Shown: positions 1 through 5,706 of the stretch, piece after piece | Layout of the letters: each line of letters opens with the position of its first letter | Position numbering within the stretch: the first letter of the stretch is position 1 | NCBI GenBank assembly: GCA_002421845.1 | Contig: DISL01000007.1 | Coordinates: 1 to 17,809, forward strand | From: Epsilonproteobacteria bacterium UBA6211 | GTDB lineage: Bacteria; Campylobacterota; Campylobacteria; Campylobacterales; Arcobacteraceae | DNA: 17,809 nt | Direction of reading: 5' to 3' | Notes under the pieces: model-generated | What the model saw: the letters and a program-made list of their open reading frames with translations, nothing else | Told to the model about the DNA's origin: nothing | The model's database searches: none | Translations under genes and position numbers: made by a program

Positions 1-264
1 TCAAATCATATGTATCAAAATTATCTAGGCTATTTACTTATAGATTTTGACATAGACTACCAAAGGGGTATTGAGCTTGTAAAAGCTGCCCTTGCACAAG
101 AACCAGAGAACTATGCTTATCTTGATTCTTTAGCGTGGGGTCATTACAAACTAAAACAATGCAAAAAAGCTTATGATATTATGGATAATATAGTAAAAAA
201 ATTAGGTACCCAACACGAAGAGATTAACCAACACTGGGAAGCAATAAAGGAGTGCAATAAATAA
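1..264 (+). CDS. TPR-repeat protein, C-terminal fragment (5' end outside window)
   Basis: The reading frame is open from base 1, so the Met at base 10 is probably internal and the gene begins upstream. The visible 87 residues carry the signature of the last tetratricopeptide repeats of a large TPR protein: an N-Y-L-G-Y-L-L-I-D helix, then I-E-L-V-K-A-A-L with E-P-E-N-Y-A-Y-L-D-S-L-A-W, then a second helix pair with K-K-A-Y-D-I-M. TPR helices scaffold protein-protein contacts. No enzymatic motif, signal peptide or membrane segment is visible in this part. The stop codon overlaps the trpC ATG by one base (TAATG), so the two are almost certainly co-transcribed and perhaps translationally coupled. 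The link to tryptophan synthesis is probably only positional. The fold is fairly secure; the specific function is unknown. Confidence 0.8.
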   Translation, partial: SNHMYQNYLGYLLIDFDIDYQRGIELVKAALAQEPENYAYLDSLAWGHYKLKQCKKAYDIMDNIVKKLGTQHEEINQHWEAIKECNK

Positions 265-1055
265 TGATTTTAGATGAAATTATAAAAAGAACAAAAGAAG
301 ATTTAGAACAACGAAAAGCAGAATTTAGCCTTGATTGGTTGGGGAGAAGTTTGGCTTTTAACCCGTTTCCTCCAAGAGACGTAAGAAAAGTTCTTACAAG
401 TACAAAAGAAGACCGTGTAAAAATAATAGCGGAAGTCAAAAAAGCAAGTCCAAGCAAAGGGATAATAAGAGAAGATTTCGACCCGTTACTTATAGCTGAT
501 ATTTATAGTAAAAACGGAGCAGACGCAATATCTGTTTTGACTGAACCACATTATTTCAAAGGTAATTTAGAATATCTTACGCAAATAAGAAGATATGTTC
601 CTACACCTTTACTTAGAAAAGATTTTATCGTTGATAAATACCAAATAGTAGAAGCTTTGGTTTACGGAGCAGATTTTATACTTTTGATAGCAAAAGCACT
701 TTCTACAAAAGAGTTAAAAGAGTTATACGAGTATGCGTTGCATGTTGGACTAGACGTACTTGTGGAAATTCATGATAAAGAAGATTTGAAAAAAGCTATG
801 TCCGCAGGTGCTCATATAATAGGTATAAATCATCGAAATCTAGAAACATTCGAGATGGATATGACACTTTGTGAAAAACTTATCCCTATGATTCCAAACG
901 GAAAGATTATAGTAGCTGAAAGCGGTGTTGATAATCCTGAAATTATAAGACATTTGGCTGACGTGGGTGCCGATGCCTTTTTGATTGGTGAGCATTTTAT
1001 GAGACAAGATGACATAGGTACAGAAGTAGCTAGACTAAAAAATAGTTTTAACTAA
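264..1055 (+). CDS. trpC: Indole-3-glycerol-phosphate synthase
   Basis: TrpC closes the indole ring: 1-(2-carboxyphenylamino)-1-deoxyribulose 5-phosphate gives indole-3-glycerol phosphate, CO2 and water, in cytosolic tryptophan synthesis. The 263-residue length is typical of a monofunctional (beta/alpha)8-barrel enzyme. Catalytic positions known from the family align well: E57 and K59 in AEVKKASPSKG, K119 in LLRKDF, E168 in LVEIHD, N189 in GINHRN, and E219-S220 in VAESGV. The phosphate-binding GEHFMR segment lies near residue 242. There is no fused phosphoribosylanthranilate isomerase (TrpF) domain, and no other trp gene is in the window, so the pathway genes are dispersed. The ATG overlaps the upstream TPR gene stop by one base, and GGAG lies about 12 nt upstream. 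A weak A/T hairpin follows the stop. Confidence 0.97.
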   Translation: MILDEIIKRTKEDLEQRKAEFSLDWLGRSLAFNPFPPRDVRKVLTSTKEDRVKIIAEVKKASPSKGIIREDFDPLLIADIYSKNGADAISVLTEPHYFKGNLEYLTQIRRYVPTPLLRKDFIVDKYQIVEALVYGADFILLIAKALSTKELKELYEYALHVGLDVLVEIHDKEDLKKAMSAGAHIIGINHRNLETFEMDMTLCEKLIPMIPNGKIIVAESGVDNPEIIRHLADVGADAFLIGEHFMRQDDIGTEVARLKNSFN

Positions 1056-1060
1056 AAACT

Positions 1061-1084
1061 AAAAAAACAAATATAAGTTTTTTT
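1061..1084 (+). terminator. Weak A/T stem-loop after trpC
   Basis: AAAAAAAC (1061-1068) pairs with GTTTTTTT (1077-1084) around an 8-nt AAATATAA loop. It sits just after the trpC stop and its 3' arm is a T-run, which fits a weak intrinsic terminator. The stem has only one G-C pair, so it could also be chance pairing in A/T-rich DNA. Confidence 0.3.
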
Positions 1085-1129
1085 ACAAGAAAAATTCAAT
1101 AACATTTTACAAAAGTTGAAAATTGTCGA

Positions 1130-1194
1130 AGTCTTGAAATCTAAGTCATGAGTCGTATTTCCTGTTTTTAACAACTCACGATTTACGACTTACG
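1130..1194. repeat. Bipartite heptad-repeat element upstream of htpX
   Basis: The left arm reads as consecutive 7-mers AGTCTTG, AAATCTA, AGTCATG, AGTCGTA (1130-1157). After a T-rich centre the right arm reads ACTCACG, ATTTACG, ACTTACG (1174-1194), which is the opposite orientation of the same kind of unit. Bases 1142-1156 and 1178-1192 are inverted-complementary at 12 of 15 positions, so the element can form an imperfect hairpin. It fills most of the trpC-htpX gap and ends just before the htpX ribosome-binding site. The same 7-bp periodicity recurs at three other places in this window. Confidence 0.6.
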
Positions 1195-1215
1195 GAACAA
1201 TAAAGAGGAGTTACT

Positions 1216-2055
1216 ATGGAAGTTATAAAAACTACTGTTTTGTTAGTATTGCTTAGCGTTCTTCTTGTGAGTCTCGGCGGATATTTCGGTGGGGCGAACG
1301 GTACTCTTATAGCACTTTTATTGGTGGGCGGTATGAATTTTTATGCTTACTACTATTCAGATAAACACGTTTTAAACCACTACAAAGCAGTTGAACTTAC
1401 GGATACTAGACATTTCGTATATCAAATGGTTAGGGATTTAGCTTATAAAGCAAATCTTCCTATGCCAAAAGTCTATATAATACCGCAAAATATACCAAAT
1501 GCCTTTGCAACGGGAAGAAATCCACAAAACGGTGTAGTGGCGGTTACTCAGGGGCTTATTGATTTACTTAATCCTGAAGAGGTTAAATCTGTTATAGCCC
1601 ATGAATTAGCGCATATAAGACATTATGATATTTTGACTGGTACCATAGCAGCAACGATAGCCGGAGCTATATCTGCTATTGCAAATATGATGCAATTTGG
1701 TGCTATGTTCGGCGGTAACAACCAAAGGGGAGGGCATCCTATCATAATGATACTTTTGGCTATTATTCTCCCTATTGCAGCTATGATTATCCAAATGACG
1801 GTTAGTAGAACTAGAGAATACGCAGCAGATGAAGCTGCAGCTAAACTTGTAGGTACTCCTGTACATTTACAAAATGCCTTACAAAAGCTAGATAATTATG
1901 CAAGACGCGGAGATTTACGTGATGCTACTCAAGAAACTGCACATATGTTTATTATCAACCCTTTTGCAGGGCATGATATAAGTTTCAGAGAACTTTTTAG
2001 TACTCACCCATCTACAAAAAATAGAATAGAGAGACTAAGTAAAGTTAGGGTTTAA
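1216..2055 (+). CDS. htpX: Membrane zinc metalloprotease HtpX (M48B)
   Basis: HtpX is an inner-membrane zinc endopeptidase of family M48 that degrades misfolded membrane proteins alongside FtsH. The zinc motif HELAH is at residues 129-133, with the third ligand E201 in a TREYAADE segment. Two N-terminal hydrophobic segments (about 6-24 and 30-47) and two more (about 141-160 and 175-195) give the usual four-segment layout, with the active site facing the cytosol. The N-A-F-A-T-G-R motif near 95-101 is typical of the family. Length 279 aa is normal. A strong Shine-Dalgarno (AAAGAGGAG) precedes the ATG. The gene is monocistronic-looking: the heptad element lies upstream and an A/T hairpin downstream. 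I see no clear -10 box immediately upstream, so transcription may come from trpC or from within the heptad region. Confidence 0.95.
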   Translation: MEVIKTTVLLVLLSVLLVSLGGYFGGANGTLIALLLVGGMNFYAYYYSDKHVLNHYKAVELTDTRHFVYQMVRDLAYKANLPMPKVYIIPQNIPNAFATGRNPQNGVVAVTQGLIDLLNPEEVKSVIAHELAHIRHYDILTGTIAATIAGAISAIANMMQFGAMFGGNNQRGGHPIIMILLAIILPIAAMIIQMTVSRTREYAADEAAAKLVGTPVHLQNALQKLDNYARRGDLRDATQETAHMFIINPFAGHDISFRELFSTHPSTKNRIERLSKVRV

Positions 2056-2087
2056 AGCCTTTTACATATGGCTCTAAATCCTAATAA

Positions 2088-2109
2088 ATTATAATGATTT
2101 TATTATAAT
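2088..2109 (+). terminator. A/T-only stem-loop after htpX
   Basis: ATTATAAT occurs twice (2088-2095 and 2102-2109) around GATTTT. Because the 8-mer is self-complementary, the copies can form an 8-bp stem with a 6-nt loop. No G-C pairs and no following T-run make it a poor terminator; it also contains TATAAT strings that could act as -10 elements. Confidence 0.25.
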
Positions 2110-2131
2110 CTGATAAAAAGCAAAACTTTAG

Positions 2132-2137
2132 TACAAT
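2132..2137 (+). promoter_or_regulatory. Putative -10 box (TACAAT) for the UDG-like gene
   Basis: TACAAT preceded by TTTAG lies 7 nt before the ATG at 2145. Transcription would start 6-8 bases downstream, at about 2143-2145, leaving essentially no 5' UTR. The same TTGG/TTAG-TACAAT form is found before rpmJ, where it fits well. No -35 box is evident, as is usual for Campylobacterota housekeeping promoters. Confidence 0.5.
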
Positions 2138-2144
2138 TTCACCT

Positions 2145-2807
2145 ATGAACAAATTAAAAGATATAAACATATTAAAAACTCTTTATTCTCTAAAATCATT
2201 CGGTTATGATTATATAGATACTTTTGATATGAATTATTCAAATTCAAACAATATAAACTTACCTGACGATATGGGTAAGTTAAAAGATATTGTAGAACAT
2301 TGTAATCTATGTAGCTTCTCAAAGAGTAGGAATAATATTTTATTTGCAAACGGAACAGCAAAAAGCGGTATAATGATTTTGACTTTTTCCCCTACCGATT
2401 TTGAAGATAGTGAAAATAGATTTTACGCAGGACGTGCCGGAGAGCTTATATATAATATAGTTACAAAAGTTTTAAATCAAGATGTAAATGATGTATTTAT
2501 TACATCTGTTTTGAAGTGCAAAGCAGTATTACAAGATGATAGTTTGACTGAAAATGTGAATATTTGCAAATCATATCTAATGCAGCAAATAAAACTTTTA
2601 AAGCCAAAAATCATTTTATTTTTCGGTGAAAATGTTTATCAACATTTAACTTTAAATGATGATTTTGAGTATATAAAAGGGACTATATTTGATTGGGGTA
2701 ATACTAAGGTAATTGCTACCTATGAACATACGCATATTCTAAAAAATCCTACTTTGAAAAAAGAAGTGTTTGATAGTATGTTAAAAGTTAAGAATTTTTT
2801 GGAGTAG
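2145..2807 (+). CDS. Uracil-DNA glycosylase family-4-like Fe-S protein with degenerate motifs
   Basis: This 220-aa protein resembles the family 4 uracil-DNA glycosylases, iron-sulfur enzymes that cut uracil from DNA. The four cluster cysteines are recognisable: C53 and C56 (CNLC), C125 (SVLKCK) and C141 (NICKSYL), followed by QQIKLLKPKIILFFG. F-Y-A-G-R-A-G-E-L-I (93-102) matches the conserved GRAG region. However, the usual GEAPG active-site segment is replaced by LTFSPTDFED (79-88), and the HPS/HPA motif is replaced by TYEHTHILKNP (192-202), which lacks His-Pro. The family fold looks intact but glycosylase activity on uracil is doubtful; it may act on another lesion or bind DNA. About 50 N-terminal residues precede the usual domain start. 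No Shine-Dalgarno is visible and the ATG lies 7 nt after a -10 box. The next gene follows by 4 nt. Confidence 0.8.
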   Translation: MNKLKDINILKTLYSLKSFGYDYIDTFDMNYSNSNNINLPDDMGKLKDIVEHCNLCSFSKSRNNILFANGTAKSGIMILTFSPTDFEDSENRFYAGRAGELIYNIVTKVLNQDVNDVFITSVLKCKAVLQDDSLTENVNICKSYLMQQIKLLKPKIILFFGENVYQHLTLNDDFEYIKGTIFDWGNTKVIATYEHTHILKNPTLKKEVFDSMLKVKNFLE

Positions 2808-2811
2808 ATTA

Positions 2812-3960
2812 ATGAGAAAATATATTTTATGGATAACGGTTTTATTTTTATTTGCCGGGTGTGCAAAACAAATTGACAATACTACCTATATATCAAGTCA
2901 GAATAATACAAATGAACCTTCAATGTATTCAAATAGTACTGACAAAACGAATTCTGTTACCGGTTATGATGAGAGAACTATATCTATTATTTCAGAACAA
3001 GTCTCCGCTACTGATCCACAAAAGCCTAAAGCAAAAGAAAAGGAAAAAGAGAAGGTAGCAGTTGTATTTGCTTCTAAGATAGTAGGAAGGTACGGTAATG
3101 ATGCCGTTAATACAATTATTTCTTATTCGATGTACAAAAATATTGATTTTGAGATAAAAGTATATGATTCTTTATATGAAAATCAAAATAATATAGAAAA
3201 AGCATTTTACGATGCTTCACGTGACGGATTTAAAAATATAATTGCTTTGTTTGCACATGACACTAGTGTAGAATATATTTCAAATATAAACTCTTTTAGA
3301 AAAATATATATACCTACGTTACATAAAAAACAGTCTCGAACATATAATTCAAATGTATTATACGGAGCTATAGACTACGAAGAACAATATAGTAAATTGT
3401 TGGAGTTTTCAAATGCTAGGATTACAGAGATTTATGACACTGACAAAATATCTTCATTACTTTCTCGTTATATGGCATCAAAAGGGATTCCTATATCAAA
3501 AAAATATCAAATTGTAAAAGCACAAACAAACTACAAAACACTATTTGAAAAAAACAATATACTAGCAGATTCTTCGCTGTTTCTAAATACTACAGTTTTA
3601 CAATCGGCTATAGTGTTGTCTCAATTAAGGGTTTATGAAGTAAGTCCTAGAGTAGTATTATCTACACAGTTAAACTACAATCCTATGATTTTATCTTTAA
3701 GTCAAATAGGAGATAGGAAAAATATGCTTATAGCAAATTCTATAGGTGAGACACACCCTAAAATTCAAGCAATAGGGACTATGCTAGATAGTGATTTTGA
3801 ATATAATTGGGTTAATTTTTCTACTTTGATAGGAATAAAAGAGTTGCTATCTCAAAACGATAGTGATGTTAGTGGTTATAAAATAGTTGACAATCAAGTA
3901 AAATATGACGTAGTTATATATCGTCCTGCCGAATTCGCTTTCGTTAAGCTAGATAGATAG
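2812..3960 (+). CDS. Large lipoprotein, possibly periplasmic-binding-fold (LpoA/LppC-like)
   Basis: The N-terminus is a lipoprotein signal: MRK, a hydrophobic run to residue 15, then lipobox F-A-G-C with the lipidated C17. A Ser/Asn/Thr-rich linker (about 20-60) and a Lys/Glu-rich stretch (about 68-80) lead to a folded region starting K-V-A-V-V-F-A-S-K-I-V-G-R-Y-G. That opening, and the later alternation of beta strands such as NIIALFAHD and IYIPTLHK with helices, resembles the type 1 periplasmic-binding fold of LpoA/LppC penicillin-binding-protein activators. I infer this from pattern only. A conserved-looking C-terminal block (S-T-Q-L-N-Y-N-P-M-I-L-S-L) follows. The protein should sit in the periplasm anchored to a membrane. 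GGAG precedes the ATG and it is cotranscribed with the UDG-like gene 4 nt upstream. The stop codon lies in the loop of a strong hairpin. Confidence 0.7.
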   Translation: MRKYILWITVLFLFAGCAKQIDNTTYISSQNNTNEPSMYSNSTDKTNSVTGYDERTISIISEQVSATDPQKPKAKEKEKEKVAVVFASKIVGRYGNDAVNTIISYSMYKNIDFEIKVYDSLYENQNNIEKAFYDASRDGFKNIIALFAHDTSVEYISNINSFRKIYIPTLHKKQSRTYNSNVLYGAIDYEEQYSKLLEFSNARITEIYDTDKISSLLSRYMASKGIPISKKYQIVKAQTNYKTLFEKNNILADSSLFLNTTVLQSAIVLSQLRVYEVSPRVVLSTQLNYNPMILSLSQIGDRKNMLIANSIGETHPKIQAIGTMLDSDFEYNWVNFSTLIGIKELLSQNDSDVSGYKIVDNQVKYDVVIYRPAEFAFVKLDR

Positions 3961-3974
3961 TTTTATCTAGCTTA
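3945..3974 (+). terminator. Perfect 11-bp hairpin spanning the lipoprotein stop codon
   Basis: TAAGCTAGATA (3945-3955) is exactly complementary to TATCTAGCTTA (3964-3974), with an 8-nt loop that contains the TAG stop codon (3958-3960). There is no run of T directly after the right arm, so it is not a classical intrinsic terminator. It may instead stabilise the mRNA 3' end or assist termination. The left arm also encodes the last residues of the protein. Confidence 0.5.
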
Positions 3975-4027
3975 GTATCTCTTAAACTTTATTATATACT
4001 TTTATCAATATTTAAGCTTTATTTTGG

Positions 4028-4033
4028 TACAAT
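4028..4033 (+). promoter_or_regulatory. -10 box (TACAAT) of the alpha operon
   Basis: TTTTGG-TACAAT, preceded by A/T-rich DNA with T-runs, is the best promoter candidate before rpmJ. The expected transcription start, 6-8 bases downstream, is at about 4040. That is precisely where the foldable leader begins, which supports both calls. Confidence 0.65.
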
Positions 4034-4039
4034 CTGCCA

Positions 4040-4138
4040 CTGTTTTCTAATCATCGAGGAAGTTTTTGCAAAAAATGCCACGATTTTTGGGTAGTTTTTT
4101 GTAAAAAGTTGGTGTCCCAACCACCTATTAGAAAACAG
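4040..4138 (+). ncRNA. Structured 5' leader of the alpha operon (candidate r-protein autoregulatory RNA)
   Basis: The about 99-nt segment folds by hand into a closed structure. P1: CTGTTTTCTAAT (4040-4051) pairs perfectly with ATTAGAAAACAG (4127-4138), 12 bp. P2: 4063-4075 pairs with 4095-4107 over 13 bp (one G-U). It continues past a bulged G4094 as 4076-4079 with 4090-4093, capped by a 10-nt loop. P3: GTTGG (4108-4112) pairs with CCAAC (4117-4121), a 4-nt loop. AGG (4057-4059) can pair with CCT (4124-4126) above a 5-nt bulge. The rpmJ Shine-Dalgarno (AAAGGA, 4152-4157) and ATG lie just downstream. No T-run follows P1, so it is not a terminator. Position suggests feedback control of the operon, by analogy with S4 control of the E. 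coli alpha operon; the ligand here is an inference. Confidence 0.6.
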
Positions 4139-4162
4139 AGAATTTAACGGCAAAGGAAAGCT

Positions 4163-4276
4163 ATGAAAGTAAGAGCTTCAGTTAAAAAGATGTGTGACAA
4201 ATGTAAAGTCATCAAAAGAAGAGGTGTAGTAAGAGTTATCTGTGAAACACCAAAACACAAACAAAGACAAGGATAA
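4163..4276 (+). CDS. rpmJ: 50S ribosomal protein L36
   Basis: A 37-residue ORF starting MKVRASVKKMCDKCKV and ending KHKQRQG is an unmistakable L36, the smallest protein of the large ribosomal subunit. It is the zinc-ribbon (C+) form: C11, C14, C27 and H32 provide the four zinc ligands. Basic residues dominate, as expected for rRNA contact. The Shine-Dalgarno AAAGGA ends 5 nt before the ATG. It is the first gene of the operon and rpsM starts 3 nt after its stop, with its own AAGG lying inside the rpmJ 3' end. infA, often the upstream neighbour of rpmJ, is absent here; the structured leader takes that place. Confidence 0.97.
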   Translation: MKVRASVKKMCDKCKVIKRRGVVRVICETPKHKQRQG

Positions 4277-4279
4277 AGA

Positions 4280-4648
4280 ATGGCTCGTATTGCAGGTGCT
4301 GATTTACCAAACAAAAAGAGAATGGAATATGCCTTAACATATATTTATGGAATAGGTTTACATACGTCAAGATTAATACTTGATGCTACAGGAATCTCAT
4401 ACGATAAAAGAGTTTTTGAATTAAGCGAAGATGAAGCAGCAGCTATCAGACAAGAGATTCAAAAAAACTATATGGTTGAGGGTGATCTTAGAAAAAAAGT
4501 TGCTATGGATATAAAATCTCTTATGGACTTAGGAAGTTACAGAGGTTTAAGACATAGAAAAGGTTTACCAGTTCGTGGTCAAAGCACAAAAACAAATGCT
4601 AGAACAAGAAAAGGTAAAAAGAAAACCGTTGGTTCTGCATCTAAGTAA
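4280..4648 (+). CDS. rpsM: 30S ribosomal protein S13
   Basis: S13 (122 aa, usual length) sits in the head of the small subunit, contacting the P-site tRNA and the inter-subunit bridge to L5. Diagnostic segments are MARIAGADLP at the start, the helix-two-turn-helix region Y-I-Y-G-I-G-L (22-28), G-S-Y-R-G-L-R-H-R-K-G-L-P-V-R-G-Q (about 86-102), and the basic tail TKTNARTRKGKK that reaches toward the tRNA. The Shine-Dalgarno AAGG (4269-4272) is inside rpmJ and spaced 7 nt, so translation is likely coupled. No anomaly seen. Confidence 0.98.
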   Translation: MARIAGADLPNKKRMEYALTYIYGIGLHTSRLILDATGISYDKRVFELSEDEAAAIRQEIQKNYMVEGDLRKKVAMDIKSLMDLGSYRGLRHRKGLPVRGQSTKTNARTRKGKKKTVGSASK

Positions 4649-4660
4649 TAAGGTTTGATA

Positions 4661-5056
4661 ATGGCAAAGAAAAAAAACGTAGTTAGAAAAAAAATAGTAA
4701 GAAAAAATATTGCTGACGGAATAGTACATATTTCAGCAACATTTAATAACACAGTTGTTTCAATCAGTGATAATGCTGGAAACACTATTGCTTGGAGTAG
4801 TGCTGGAAGCTTAGGTTTCAAAGGTAGCAAAAAATCTACACCATTTGCAGCTCAACAAGCAGTTGAAGATGCAATGAAAAAAGCAATGGAACATGGTATC
4901 AAATACGTAGGTATTAAAGTACAAGGCCCTGGTAGTGGTAGAGATACTGCTGTGAAATCTGTAGGTTCTATTGATGGTGTTAGTGTAAGATGGTTTAAAG
5001 ATGTTACACCACTACCACATAACGGTTGTAGACCTCCAAAAAGAAGAAGAGTGTAA
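4661..5056 (+). CDS. rpsK: 30S ribosomal protein S11
   Basis: S11 (131 aa) lies on the platform of the 30S subunit near the E site. Recognisable parts are the basic N-terminus KKKNVVRKKIVRKN, then G-I-V-H-I-S-A-T-F-N-N-T (about 20-31), S-S-A-G-S-L-G-F-K-G-S-K-K-S-T-P (47-62), and the conserved ending T-P-L-P-H-N-G-C-R-P-P-K-R-R-R-V. The start is the ATG at 4661, 7 nt after AAGG (4650-4653). An in-frame TTG two codons earlier (4655) is too close to that site and would add Met-Ile before the conserved MAKK. It follows rpsM by 12 nt. Confidence 0.97.
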   Translation: MAKKKNVVRKKIVRKNIADGIVHISATFNNTVVSISDNAGNTIAWSSAGSLGFKGSKKSTPFAAQQAVEDAMKKAMEHGIKYVGIKVQGPGSGRDTAVKSVGSIDGVSVRWFKDVTPLPHNGCRPPKRRRV

Positions 5057-5066
5057 GGAGTAGGAT

Positions 5067-5693
5067 ATGGCAAGATATAGAGGACCAGTAGAAAAAGTAG
5101 AGAGAAGATTAAACGCTGATCTTGGACTTAAAGGTGAGAGAAGATTAGCAGGTAAAAGTGCATTAGAAAAAAGACCATATGCTCCAGGACAACACGGACA
5201 AAGAAGATCAAAAATATCTGAGTATGGTTTACAACTAAGAGAAAAACAAAAAGCAAAATATATTTACGGTATTAGTGAAAAACAATTTGCAAAATACTTT
5301 AAAGAAGCTGCTAGAAGACAAGGTAACACAGGGGAAAACCTTATCGTTATGCTTGAGCAAAGACTTGATAACGTAGTTTATAGAATGGGTTTTGCAACAA
5401 CTAGAAGATTTGCTAGACAACTTACAACGCACGGTCACATTTTAGTTGATGGACAAAAAGTTGATATTCCTTCTTACACTGTAAGACCGGGACAAAAAGT
5501 TGAAATTAGAGAAAAATCTAAAAACAACCCTCAAATAGTAAGAGCTATAGAGCTTACAAATCAAACTGGTATGGTTGACTGGGTTGATGTAGAAAAAGAG
5601 AAATTATTCGGTATTTTCAGCAGATTACCACAAAGAGAAGAGGTTGTTATACCGGTAGAAGAGAGACTTGTAGTTGAGTTATATTCTAAGTAA
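5067..5693 (+). CDS. rpsD: 30S ribosomal protein S4
   Basis: S4 (208 aa) is a primary 16S rRNA-binding protein that nucleates 30S assembly and shapes the mRNA entry channel. The sequence starts MARYRGPVEKVERRL and lacks the N-terminal zinc cysteines of C+ S4 proteins (C- type), although L36 in the same operon keeps its zinc site. The S4 RNA-binding domain spans about 98-160 (M-L-E-Q-R-L-D-N-V-V-Y-R-M-G-F to R-P-G-Q-K-V). In other bacteria S4 represses its own operon by binding the mRNA leader, so it is the natural candidate ligand for the structured leader at 4040-4138; this is inference. Shine-Dalgarno AAGGAG precedes the ATG. Confidence 0.98.
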   Translation: MARYRGPVEKVERRLNADLGLKGERRLAGKSALEKRPYAPGQHGQRRSKISEYGLQLREKQKAKYIYGISEKQFAKYFKEAARRQGNTGENLIVMLEQRLDNVVYRMGFATTRRFARQLTTHGHILVDGQKVDIPSYTVRPGQKVEIREKSKNNPQIVRAIELTNQTGMVDWVDVEKEKLFGIFSRLPQREEVVIPVEERLVVELYSK

Positions 5694-5706
5694 TAAGGAC
5701 TAGAAT

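Noticed and set aside
2852..3058. 68-codon plus-strand frame overlapping the large lipoprotein
   Set aside because: It is out of frame inside the lipoprotein linker region, ends in a Lys/Arg-rich tail from the A-rich stretch, and shows no family features.
4040..4138. Possible SRP (4.5S) RNA, 6S RNA or intrinsic terminator
   Set aside because: No conserved SRP GGAAGCA-type asymmetric loop, no 6S-like long central bubble and length, and no T-run after the closing helix; position and promoter fit an mRNA leader.
4655..4660. Upstream TTG start for rpsK
   Set aside because: It is only 1-2 nt from the AAGG ribosome-binding site and would add two residues before the conserved MAKK start; ATG 4661 has correct spacing.
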